Assembly (NCBI GenBank): GCA_902765655.1
Contig: CACXAK010000001.1
Span: forward strand, 1-25,799
Origin: an uncultured bacterium
GTDB lineage: Bacteria > Cyanobacteriota > Vampirovibrionia > Gastranaerophilales > Gastranaerophilaceae
DNA length: 25,799 nt
Direction: 5' to 3'
Shown here: piece after piece, positions 6,095 through 13,964 of the stretch
Layout of the letters: each line of letters starts with the position of its first letter
Numbering within the stretch: the first letter of the stretch is position 1
Made by a program: the position numbers and the translations under genes
The notes under the pieces: generated by a model
What the model was told of the DNA's origin: nothing
Database searches by the model: none
What the model saw: only the letters and a program-made list of their open reading frames with translations

Positions 6095-8866
6095 TTATGA
6101 AATACTTTCAAATCTTTTAGTTGCGACTTGTATAAATTCATCATAGTTTTTCCACCCGTATTGAGAAACTATTTCAGGATATTGTTCAATTGCTTTAAAA
6201 ATCTTGGTTATACTGTCCCTTACTGATACACGGGAAGATCTGTTAACATTTCCGTAGTAAAATTCCGGAGCATTCTGTGCTTTTGGATTAAATACATAAT
6301 TTATTGCCATTGCCAAATCTGTTCTTGCCTGTCCGTTTGCACAACCGGCAATAAAATCTCCTTCGTTAACAGCCTGAATATATTTAGCCATATCCTCAAG
6401 TTCTTTTGCGCTCCATGTATCATCTATGGTAAACCTTACATATTTGAATCCCATATCCTCAGCCATTGCTATTGCTTTCGGACTGCATACATCTGCAGCT
6501 CTGAAATCAATAATTGTTTTTATGCCTGCATTTTTTAATTTTTCAAGATGGGATTTTATATATGGCAGTTTTTTATTCCCGCCATTTAGCGGATTTTTTG
6601 CTCTAAGACCGTTCATATCCGGAGCATCTCTCAAATTTTCAAATATATATACCATTTGTTGGGTTTTCTTATTCATAACCTTTTGCCCTAAAACACGGTA
6701 TTTACTTTCAGGATTCAATTGTTCTTCCACTGTTTTATCTATATTATTCAGTTGTAATCCTTCATCTGAAAGTCGTGAATTATCATACATACGATTCCTC
6801 ATATAATCAATATTTTCGGTATCGTAAGTACTTTTTACCGCAATAATATCATCGTTTACTTTAGGCAAGTTAAGAAAATCTGCCATTATACTCAATTCAT
6901 GAGTGTTTAATTTTCCGTCATGAGTACAAGATTGAATAATACGTGTCATTTTATCATAATCATCGTGATATAAAGCATCGGCAATGCGCTTTATATCGGG
7001 ATTTATTTTACCTAAATCATCTTTGTATTGATTCAAAAAATCAGTATATGACATTTTTGTCTGAGATTTTTGTGCAGAAACTGTTCCTTGTGGTTTCGAA
7101 GTTTGGGCAACATCATCCGCATTCTTGGTTAATGAAGTCTCAACTGCATCAGCTGCAACTTCATTCTTTCCTTTTAATTTTGCCAAATGCTTTGCTTGTA
7201 CTTCATTTATTTCCGGTCGAGGAATTTCCTGCAAGTTTGACATATATGAAATTATTCTTTTTGCTTTTGAAACATTTTCAGGGGTCAATGCTGGCAATAC
7301 ATGCTCTTTACCTTCTGCATCCTTAATCCAAAATAATACTGCATTTTCAACATCAGGAACTTCAAATTTGCCTGTTACTTCGTTTAAAACCGGCATACCT
7401 GTATCACCGGCGTGATTTCGCGAAATCAAAGTTCCGTCAGGCAAAATAAAATCTGCATATTTTTTTACCGCACTTACACTTGGTGCTTCAGGTGTATTTT
7501 CAGGAATTTGAGCTAAAATATTATCTAAATAATCACTTACCTGCTTTTGTGCTTTTTTACCAGATACATCATTAAACCTATGAGGACTTAAATTTGCCTG
7601 ATTGATTTCATCATGTCTTGCTATTTTGTCAATCTCAGAAAGAGAAGGTGCACTGCCTGCTGCAGAAGATGTATTATTACCTTTAAATTTTGAACCAATT
7701 TCATGTCCTGCTTTACCTGCGGCTTTAAATCCCCCACCAATGACAGGTGACATTATTGCACCACCAACAAAACCCTCTCCTGCTGCTTGGACTACTTCTG
7801 ATAAGCTCCCACCGTCAAGTGCCGTTCTGAATGCATTATCAACAGCGCCGCTCGTTGCACCATCTGTTGCCATCTCGGCAGTAAGAGCTGCTCCTCTTTT
7901 GGCAATATTACCACCGACATATTCATAGCCGGCCGGATTTGTTAATGCTGTTTTTATGCCTTGTTTAATTCCTGTTTCGGCAACTTCTTCCGCAACTTCT
8001 TTTCCTACAGTTTTAACTGCTTGTATTCCGAGTTTTGTCGCAACTGTTTTACCAACTGCTCCGCCCATACCCCCCGTAACAGGAGCTATTATACCTGAGA
8101 ATGTACCTGTTGCTGCATCATGCCCTGCATCTTTGAGTGTATATTCTCTGCCGCCTGTTGCTGCATCTGCGGCCTTTAGTCCTGTTTTTATTGCTGCTCC
8201 GCTTGCTCCAGCTGCAACAACACCTGCTGCAATAGAAGTTCCGCCGGTAAAAGGGACTGCTGCAACAGCTAATGAATATATACCAACTGCAGTAACACCG
8301 GATGCTATATCTGCACCAACATCTACTGCCATTGCCTGTCCTTCTTTATAACCATTCAGGGCAAGTTGTGACGGTAATTTTATTTCGCCTTTAATAAACT
8401 TTTGTAGATTTTCTTGTGTATATTCAAATCCTGTCATTTGTTTAAAAAAGGTTGCTCGTTTTTGAGGATTTGTATTGAATTTATTTAGTAATTCTTTTTC
8501 TTTTTGAATTAATTCTCTTACTTTGTCTGAACTATCACCAATTCCTGTTAAATTTTTAAACCCGCTCCATGTGCTTCCGATAAAACCATTTTCTTTTTCG
8601 GCATTTTGTAATTTTGTAGATACACTATTTATTCTTTTTTCAATTGTTTTATTTAAATTGTATCTTTTGCCATCGGAACCGTTTACAATAACATACTCAA
8701 CTTTTTGTTTTGCTCCGGTATGCTCAACAGTGAGACCTTTGCCTGTTTTTTGCGATGTCTTTGGTGCAAACAAAAGTTTTATTGCATCTTCTCGTTTTAC
8801 TTTTGGATGCAATTTTATATAATTATTTAATTGAGCAAGTTGCTGTGAACTTAATTTTTCTACCAT
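6095..8866 (-). CDS. Large multidomain protein with Gly/Ala-rich centre and C-terminal CX5R phosphatase-like domain
   Basis: 923 aa. N-terminal region (1-165) is helical and charged and opens with LSSQQLAQLNNYI; no signal peptide. Residues about 172-395 are strikingly rich in Gly and Ala with hydrophobic runs (for example TAVGIYSLAVAAVPF), resembling membrane-inserting or pre-toxin segments of large secreted bacterial proteins. Residues 646-657 (SCTHDGKLNTHE) look like a degenerate EF-hand loop. The C-terminal 180 residues match the neighbouring 261-aa protein: NGLRA (752-756), GIKTIIDFR (781-789), candidate acid Asp815/Asp816, and P-loop CANGQARTD with Cys842 and Arg848. The start at 8866 has no clear Shine-Dalgarno. 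I do not recognise the full architecture; a role as a secreted or surface phosphatase-type effector is conjecture. Antisense open frames here are by-products of its composition. Confidence 0.7.
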   Translation of the reverse strand: MVEKLSSQQLAQLNNYIKLHPKVKREDAIKLLFAPKTSQKTGKGLTVEHTGAKQKVEYVIVNGSDGKRYNLNKTIEKRINSVSTKLQNAEKENGFIGSTWSGFKNLTGIGDSSDKVRELIQKEKELLNKFNTNPQKRATFFKQMTGFEYTQENLQKFIKGEIKLPSQLALNGYKEGQAMAVDVGADIASGVTAVGIYSLAVAAVPFTGGTSIAAGVVAAGASGAAIKTGLKAADAATGGREYTLKDAGHDAATGTFSGIIAPVTGGMGGAVGKTVATKLGIQAVKTVGKEVAEEVAETGIKQGIKTALTNPAGYEYVGGNIAKRGAALTAEMATDGATSGAVDNAFRTALDGGSLSEVVQAAGEGFVGGAIMSPVIGGGFKAAGKAGHEIGSKFKGNNTSSAAGSAPSLSEIDKIARHDEINQANLSPHRFNDVSGKKAQKQVSDYLDNILAQIPENTPEAPSVSAVKKYADFILPDGTLISRNHAGDTGMPVLNEVTGKFEVPDVENAVLFWIKDAEGKEHVLPALTPENVSKAKRIISYMSNLQEIPRPEINEVQAKHLAKLKGKNEVAADAVETSLTKNADDVAQTSKPQGTVSAQKSQTKMSYTDFLNQYKDDLGKINPDIKRIADALYHDDYDKMTRIIQSCTHDGKLNTHELSIMADFLNLPKVNDDIIAVKSTYDTENIDYMRNRMYDNSRLSDEGLQLNNIDKTVEEQLNPESKYRVLGQKVMNKKTQQMVYIFENLRDAPDMNGLRAKNPLNGGNKKLPYIKSHLEKLKNAGIKTIIDFRAADVCSPKAIAMAEDMGFKYVRFTIDDTWSAKELEDMAKYIQAVNEGDFIAGCANGQARTDLAMAINYVFNPKAQNAPEFYYGNVNRSSRVSVRDSITKIFKAIEQYPEIVSQYGWKNYDEFIQVATKRFESIS

Positions 8867-8962
8867 ATTTTCATTTACGGTATTTTTTTATTGAACTTTA
8901 ATATTTTTTTACAAATCTTTATAAATTTGAGCAAAAAAAGTTTTGTTTGGGTATTATATAAG

Positions 8963-8994
8963 GGCACTAGGATACTAGGGCACTAGGGCACTAA
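8963..8994. repeat. Octamer repeat array B (upstream of the 9049 gene)
   Basis: Four head-to-tail 8-mers on the plus strand: GGCACTAG, GATACTAG, GGCACTAG, GGCACTAA. They lie in the divergent gap between the 923-aa gene and the next plus-strand gene, 55 nt before its ATG, and have the same consensus as arrays A and C read on the opposite strand. Confidence 0.8.
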
Positions 8995-9048
8995 GATTAT
9001 ATTAAATACACAAATTGGACTTTGCCACTTCAAAAAGGAAACAATCTC

Positions 9049-9936
9049 ATGCAAATTTCATCCATAAATAATAACAATACATCATTCGGTCATTCTTTCA
9101 GAGTAAGCATCTGCACCAAAGATGCTGATGGTGTTGTAAAATTTATTAATCCGTCAGAAAATAATAAGCTATACAAAAAACTTAATGCAAAAATTGTCGG
9201 ATGGCTCAATGATGATTATTACAACAATTTGCGCAGCTTATACGGGCTTCCGCGCAAAGTTGAAAAAACACAGCCGGAAACCACGAAACACAAAGAAATG
9301 GCCGCAAAATTAAGAGAAATTGATGACGATTATGCAAAATTCAATGTTGTCCGCTCTGTTTACCGCAGAAATAATCTTGGCTACATTGCAACCGGCGCGG
9401 ATGTTTCCATTATCGAAAATCTCAAAGGATATAAACAAATCGGGCTTGCCAAATCGGATTCTCTTTGGACACAGGGTGATGCACACAATCAATATGTAAA
9501 AGCTCTTTCAAAAGCCGTAAAAAATAATGCATTAGATTTTGTACAACACGACAATGTACTGCTTCATTCCCCGACAAATAAAGAAATTATGCTTAAAGCA
9601 ATATTTAAACCTCTCGGTAAAAAATCCGGAGTCGAAAGATTTGAGCTTGATGATTTTGAATTTCACACAAATTATACAAAACGTACTCTTGCACCTGTAA
9701 ACCCGAATTTTATATGTTTTAAACAATCAAGAGGTATGCTTGAAGAAATAAAAAAAACCATTGAATATCATTTAAACACCATTCTTAAAAAAAGAGTTCA
9801 TTTTAATGATATAGACAAAGTTTTATATCCTAAATTTGAAACTCCTCAGGCAATAAATCAGGCCAAAAAAACCGAACCAAAACCGACATTCATTCATAAA
9901 GAACCAAAGCAGCTGGAGCTTAATTTTAAAGATTAA
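9049..9936 (+). CDS. Hypothetical protein with TSFG N-terminus and C-terminal clamp-like peptide
   Basis: 295-aa protein that I do not recognise. The start chosen is the ATG at 9049 (MQISSINNNN, AAGGA nine bases upstream); the frame opens earlier at 9022 but without a ribosome binding site. The N-terminus has TSFGH at 11-15, recalling the ITFG motif of the 739-1017 protein. The body is soluble-looking, rich in Lys, Asn and Asp, with no membrane segment. The last 30 residues form a Lys/Pro/Glu-rich linker ending in QLELNFKD. QLELNF fits the QLxLx[LF] hexapeptide by which many replication and repair proteins bind the beta clamp (DnaN), but this is a short motif and could be chance. Its stop lies five bases from the convergent pheT stop. 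Function unknown. Confidence 0.75.
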   Translation: MQISSINNNNTSFGHSFRVSICTKDADGVVKFINPSENNKLYKKLNAKIVGWLNDDYYNNLRSLYGLPRKVEKTQPETTKHKEMAAKLREIDDDYAKFNVVRSVYRRNNLGYIATGADVSIIENLKGYKQIGLAKSDSLWTQGDAHNQYVKALSKAVKNNALDFVQHDNVLLHSPTNKEIMLKAIFKPLGKKSGVERFELDDFEFHTNYTKRTLAPVNPNFICFKQSRGMLEEIKKTIEYHLNTILKKRVHFNDIDKVLYPKFETPQAINQAKKTEPKPTFIHKEPKQLELNFKD

Positions 9937-9941
9937 TTAAA

Positions 9942-12422
9942 TTACTCTCTGAAACTTATTTGTGCATAAGTTTTTTGAAGTTTTTCACGAACGGACTGCA
10001 TTTGTTGTTCTATTATTTCATCTGTCAATGTTGCTGTTTCATCCTGCATTTTGATTCTGAACGCAACGGATTTAAACCCGTCTTCAACATGTTCACCCTG
10101 ATAAATATCAAAAATTTCCGAACCTTTAAAGATATTCTGTTTTACCGAACCTTTAATAACTTTTTGTATATCTTCACAAGTAACATCTTCATTAATGATA
10201 AACGCAATATCTCTGCGCACTTCAGGGAACTGAGGTATATGTTTAAATCTCGGAACAGTTTCTTTTACTGCACCAATTAATTCATTCAAATCAACCTTAA
10301 ACAAATATGCTTTTTGGTTTAATTTCAGTTTATCTTCAACTGTCGGATGTAACTGACCAAAATATCCGATAGGTGTTGGTTTTTTACCTAAAAGCATTAT
10401 TACACCGGTTCTGTATGGATGTAATACGTTATGCGTTTTTGCTAATTCGGTTTTATCAAGTGATTCAAATTTTATTCTTCTTGATACTTGCAATTCATTA
10501 AACAAATTTTCAATAATTCCTTTTACATAGTAAAATCCCGTTTCTGTTTTGACTTCCCATTTGGAGTTTTGAACTTCACCTGTTAAAATACCTTCTAACA
10601 CTCTTGTTTCTCTCACGCCGGTATTTTTTTCGTCAGCTTCTCCGACTTTTATATATGTTTTGCCGATTTCATAAGCCCAAAATGTCTTTTGTCCGTTATC
10701 AAAATTGGTTTTCATACAATTTAAAACGCTTACTGCAAGATTTTGTCTTAACATCGAAAATTCTTCACTTGCAGGATTTGCAACTTTTACAGCATTTTCA
10801 TCATCATAAGTCATTTTGAATTTATCTAATAATGATTTACCGATTAGTGAACTTGTCTGAATTTCATTTAAACCGGCACATTGCATTACTTCACGAACTT
10901 TTGATATAACTTTTTCTTCTAATGAAATTTCAGGTAATTCTGTTTTATTTGGTAATGACGGTGAAATCTTGTCATAACCGTTTATTCTTGCAATTTCTTC
11001 TATCAAATCTATTTCTCTTGTTACATCACCTGCTCTGAAGCTCGGAACGGCAAATTTTGCGGCAAGCTCGTTTCCGCCCAATTTTTCAAAACCTAATTTT
11101 TCCAAAATGTTTATACATTTTTCGGGTTGAATTTCACACCCTAAAATTCTTTTTATCTGAGCATAACGTAATGTTATATCTATTGGAGGAAGCTTATTTT
11201 CACCATCTTCAACAACACCTGTTACTTCCGCATCTGCATATTCAACCAAAAGCTGCATTGCACGCATCAAAGCCGGCTTAACTGCTTCTATATCGATTCC
11301 TCTTTCAAATCTTGCACTTGCTTCGCTGCGATAGCCGACACTGCGGGCTGATTTTCTGTTTGAAACAGGAGTAAAATATGCTGCTTCTAACACCATTGAT
11401 GTTGTATTATCGTCAATCTCAGAATTTTCACCTCCGAATACACCTGCCAAACAAACGCCTTTATCTTTTGTTGCAATTAACACACTGTCATGAGTCAATT
11501 CTCTTTCAACACTGTCTAATGTTGTTATTTTTTCGCCTTCTTGTGCACGTCTTACACACAAATATCCGTCCAGTTTATCCCTGTCAAATGCGTGCAGCGG
11601 ACATCCGTATTCCAGCATTACATAATTTGTAATATCTACAACGTTATTTATTGGACGCATGCCTGATGCAATAAGTCGTTTTTGCATCCATTCCGGTGAT
11701 TTTTTAATTTTTACATTCTTCAAAAGTCCAACTGAATAATATTTGCAGACATCTTTATCAATGATTTCAACTTTAAATTTGTCTGTTGTCAAATCTTTTG
11801 TACATTCTATCGGATTAAATTTCAGCGGTCTGTCAAATAATGCGCTCAATTCTCTTGCAACCCCGATAACAGACATCTGATCTCCTCTGTTTGCAGTCGG
11901 TGCAACATCAATTATTGTGTCTTTTTCAAAACCTAAAACATCTTTTACATCAACACCAATCTGAACTTCGGGAAAAATTCTGTTTAAAACCAAAATACCA
12001 TCTTCGTCCTGATAATTTCTGTCAGAAACTCCAAGTTCGTCTGCTGAACACAACATTCCCTGAGATTCAACTCCGCGAATTACTGCAGGAGTAAGTTCAA
12101 ACTGTTCACCTGTTTTTCTGTCCAAAACTTTTGAACCGACACTTGCATAAGGAACAATCTGACCTTCTTTTATATTTTGTGCTCCGCAAACAACTGTTTT
12201 AACACCTGTTCCGGTATTTACAGTAACCAAATGCAAATGATCTGAATTGGGATGATTATCAATTTTTTCTATTTTAACCGTTTTTATATCAGTAAAAGAC
12301 GGTTTTAAATCCTCTACCGCCTCAACTTCCAAACCGCTCATAGTAAGTTCATGCGCTATTTGTGACGGTTCTTTATCCGATAAATCAACTAATTCATTCA
12401 GCCAGTTCAGTGAAATTTGCAT
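9942..12422 (-). CDS. pheT: Phenylalanyl-tRNA synthetase beta subunit
   Basis: Beta chain of the alpha2-beta2 enzyme that charges tRNA-Phe; it carries editing and tRNA-binding functions. Start chosen at ATG 12422 (MQISLNWLNELVDL) with GAGG just upstream; the longer frame to 12437 adds five residues and has no ribosome binding site. The 826-aa length is normal for the bacterial subunit. Domains in order: N-terminal segment, EMAP/OB-type tRNA-binding domain (about 40-150, with NHPNSDHLHLVTV), B3/B4 editing core, B5 domain, and a C-terminal ferredoxin-fold anticodon-binding domain (FPEVRRDIAFIINEDV to the end). No pheS is in the window, whereas in many bacteria pheS directly precedes pheT; unlinked pheS and pheT are typical of Cyanobacteria. 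An inverted repeat just upstream could mask the ribosome binding site. Confidence 0.97.
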   Translation of the reverse strand: MQISLNWLNELVDLSDKEPSQIAHELTMSGLEVEAVEDLKPSFTDIKTVKIEKIDNHPNSDHLHLVTVNTGTGVKTVVCGAQNIKEGQIVPYASVGSKVLDRKTGEQFELTPAVIRGVESQGMLCSADELGVSDRNYQDEDGILVLNRIFPEVQIGVDVKDVLGFEKDTIIDVAPTANRGDQMSVIGVARELSALFDRPLKFNPIECTKDLTTDKFKVEIIDKDVCKYYSVGLLKNVKIKKSPEWMQKRLIASGMRPINNVVDITNYVMLEYGCPLHAFDRDKLDGYLCVRRAQEGEKITTLDSVERELTHDSVLIATKDKGVCLAGVFGGENSEIDDNTTSMVLEAAYFTPVSNRKSARSVGYRSEASARFERGIDIEAVKPALMRAMQLLVEYADAEVTGVVEDGENKLPPIDITLRYAQIKRILGCEIQPEKCINILEKLGFEKLGGNELAAKFAVPSFRAGDVTREIDLIEEIARINGYDKISPSLPNKTELPEISLEEKVISKVREVMQCAGLNEIQTSSLIGKSLLDKFKMTYDDENAVKVANPASEEFSMLRQNLAVSVLNCMKTNFDNGQKTFWAYEIGKTYIKVGEADEKNTGVRETRVLEGILTGEVQNSKWEVKTETGFYYVKGIIENLFNELQVSRRIKFESLDKTELAKTHNVLHPYRTGVIMLLGKKPTPIGYFGQLHPTVEDKLKLNQKAYLFKVDLNELIGAVKETVPRFKHIPQFPEVRRDIAFIINEDVTCEDIQKVIKGSVKQNIFKGSEIFDIYQGEHVEDGFKSVAFRIKMQDETATLTDEIIEQQMQSVREKLQKTYAQISFRE

Positions 12423-12427
12423 TATAT

Positions 12428-12482
12428 AATCCCTCATTCTATTTTCAAATACAATAAAATACTATTACAAAACAGAGGGATT
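12428..12482 (-). promoter_or_regulatory. Inverted repeat covering the pheT ribosome binding site
   Basis: In the pheT leader, AATCCCTC (12482-12475 on the minus strand) is exactly complementary to GAGGGATT (12435-12428), which contains the GAGG used as Shine-Dalgarno. The loop is 39 nt and A/T-rich. Pairing would hide the ribosome binding site. No T-box or uORF with Phe codons was seen. Confidence 0.4.
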
Positions 12483-12491
12483 GTAAATAAT

Positions 12492-12695
12492 TTAATCGCT
12501 TTCTGCAACAACTGTTGCAATGAGTTCTCCGTAACTGTCAACACATCCGTTTGTTTCTTCTACAATAAATCTTAATTCGGGATGACCTTCTATTGCTTTT
12601 TCGGCACAATCCATTGCATCATCATATTCTTTAAATTCGCCGATTAAATTTTTTGATAATTCTGATTTATCTTTTGCTGTATATACCTGAAACAT
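12492..12695 (-). CDS. Small acidic hypothetical protein, 67 aa
   Basis: 67-aa acidic protein (MFQVYTAKDKSELSKN...) that I do not assign to a named family. AAGGAG seven bases before the ATG supports the start. It appears as a compact alpha/beta protein: an acidic helix (EYDDAMDCAEKAIEGH) followed by strand-like RFIVEETNG and ELIATVVAES. Two cysteines are present (in DCAE and GCVD) but no metal motif. It lies 69 nt upstream of pheT and downstream of another short unknown gene on the same strand, so it may share their transcript. The gap upstream of it holds octamer array C. Confidence 0.75.
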   Translation of the reverse strand: MFQVYTAKDKSELSKNLIGEFKEYDDAMDCAEKAIEGHPELRFIVEETNGCVDSYGELIATVVAESD

Positions 12696-12727
12696 TTATT
12701 TACTCCTTTTTCATATTAATATTTTCT

Positions 12728-12759
12728 CTTAGTACTCTAACATCTTAGTGCCTTAGTGC
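12728..12759. repeat. Octamer repeat array C
   Basis: Plus-strand units CTTAGTAC, TCTAACAT, CTTAGTGC, CTTAGTGC in tandem with an 8-bp period. The first two units plus the following bases match array A (4791-4812) closely, so the arrays are related copies rather than chance low-complexity DNA. The array lies in the gap between two small minus-strand genes. Confidence 0.8.
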
Positions 12760-12766
12760 CTTTCTA

Positions 12767-13093
12767 TTATACACTAAATATTTCAGATAATTTATAATCT
12801 ATTGATTTAAAAAACGGTAATCCGGTAGATGGTCTGTCACTTAAATCAAAAATCGGAGCTATTTTATCAGGATTTTCCGTAATATATTCCAATATTTCTG
12901 CATCTTCCCGTTCGGCTTTTTCCGTCGGTTCTTCTTTTACATATTCAGAAATTTTTTGCAGCATTTCTATTTCTTTTTCCTGAGATTTTTGGGAATATAC
13001 ACTTCTTTTTACATCACCAAATTTTGATGCTTTTGTTAAATTTTCGTATTTAAAAGCTTTTTCCATTGATTCGTCTAATGTTTTTGAAAGCAT
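12767..13093 (-). CDS. Hypothetical charged protein, 108 aa
   Basis: I do not recognise this protein. The start is set at ATG 13093 (MLSKTLDESMEKAF) because GGGAGGA ends seven bases upstream; an earlier ATG at 13117 lacks such a site. The first 85 residues are strongly charged (Lys/Glu) and likely helical (KEIEMLQKISEYVKEEP, EREDAEILEYI); the last 25 are more hydrophobic (STGLPFFKSIDYKLSEIFSV). No cysteine, signal peptide or membrane segment. It is flanked by a YkgJ-type gene upstream and array C downstream, all on the minus strand. Confidence 0.7.
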   Translation of the reverse strand: MLSKTLDESMEKAFKYENLTKASKFGDVKRSVYSQKSQEKEIEMLQKISEYVKEEPTEKAEREDAEILEYITENPDKIAPIFDLSDRPSTGLPFFKSIDYKLSEIFSV

Positions 13094-13169
13094 AACAATT
13101 CCTCCCGTTTTTCTCATTATATATTTTTGGGATTTTTATTTCATAGACCGATAGATTGAAAATTTATAT

Positions 13170-13733
13170 TTATTTTTCTGCAATCCAATCTATTAGTGGT
13201 CTTATTTCGCCACAGGAAATGTTATATTTTTTAGCTAATTCACTGTCTAAAACTCTGTCTATTCTTAAATTTACCATTGGTACATCTTTTATATTTAAAA
13301 TATTTGTTTCTTTATCAAAAAATTCGCTGTAATTAAGCCCGTCAAATACACAGTCAGGAAGTCTTACATAACCTTCTTTGTCATCGTAATAACATACACC
13401 AAACGTTCGGCAAACAATTCCGCGGTATTCATATACACAACATTCATTATTTATTAAAAACGGACAGGTATATTCAAATCTTTCATTTTTATTTTCTGCT
13501 TTTTCCTTTATTATATTTTTTACATTGTTTTGAACAATTTTCTTAATTTCATCCGGTAAATTTATATAGCCATATGTAAGATATGCAAATTCTGCTTGTG
13601 AAAAAGGATATTCCCCTTTTGAACAACATCCGCTGCATCCCTTTTTACATTTTATATATTTTTTTTGGGAAGAAAATAATAATTCTAATACTTTATCAAA
13701 TTCTTTTATAAATTCTGAATAGTTTTTGTACAT
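13170..13733 (-). CDS. YkgJ-family cysteine cluster protein
   Basis: 187 aa with the cysteine pattern of the YkgJ/UPF0153 family, thought to bind zinc or an iron-sulphur centre; the biochemical role is not established. Cysteines: Cys29, Cys33, Cys36 and Cys37 (KCKKGCSGCC), Cys90 (TCPFL), Cys98/Cys99, Cys108 and Cys114 (YEYRGIVCRTFGVC), Cys128 and Cys174. The motif CPFL followed by YxxRPxxCR-like residues is characteristic. The ATG at 13733 has no Shine-Dalgarno, unusual for this window, and is preceded by a roughly 130-nt A-rich leader from a good promoter at 13871-13899. No other Met near the N-terminus gives a better start. It may head a transcript running through the two small genes towards pheT. 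Confidence 0.85.
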   Translation of the reverse strand: MYKNYSEFIKEFDKVLELLFSSQKKYIKCKKGCSGCCSKGEYPFSQAEFAYLTYGYINLPDEIKKIVQNNVKNIIKEKAENKNERFEYTCPFLINNECCVYEYRGIVCRTFGVCYYDDKEGYVRLPDCVFDGLNYSEFFDKETNILNIKDVPMVNLRIDRVLDSELAKKYNISCGEIRPLIDWIAEK

Positions 13734-13863
13734 GATTTGTCGAAAAGTTTGTATAAAAAAATTTTTTTTCTACAAATTTTTCTTTTTTCCTCTTATTTTT
13801 ATATTTTTCTACTTTTTATTTTTTTTATTGTATTTTTTTCTACAATTTTTTTACTTCTTATTT
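13734..13863 (-). other. A-rich leader region (T-rich on the plus strand)
   Basis: Apart from the first 27 bases, nearly every base on the plus strand is T or C, in runs of up to nine T. The phrase TTTTTCTAC recurs three times (about 13765, 13805, 13835). On the minus strand this is the A-rich untranslated leader of the YkgJ-type gene. No gene or stable hairpin is seen in it. Confidence 0.55.
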
Positions 13864-13870
13864 TTCTTTT

Positions 13871-13899
13871 ATTGTAACTGTTTTCAGACTTTTTGACAA
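13871..13899 (-). promoter_or_regulatory. Promoter of the YkgJ-type gene
   Basis: On the minus strand TTGTCA (13899-13894) and TACAAT (13876-13871) are 17 bases apart. The transcript would begin near 13864 with a leader of about 130 nt. Confidence 0.65.
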
Positions 13900-13964
13900 T
13901 TTTTTTTTGTTATCACTACTGTTTTATTTTTATATTAATTTAATTTAAATTAATTAATTTATAA

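Noticed and set aside
7602..8351. Two long open frames on the plus strand inside the 923-aa gene (Ala/Pro/Ser-rich translations)
   Set aside because: They are antisense images of the Gly/Ala-rich coding region; no ribosome binding sites, low-complexity composition, and the minus-strand frame has recognisable domains.
13762..13860. Recurring TTTTTCTAC phrases as a CRISPR-like or tandem repeat
   Set aside because: Spacing is irregular and units short; it is better described as a strand-biased low-complexity leader.
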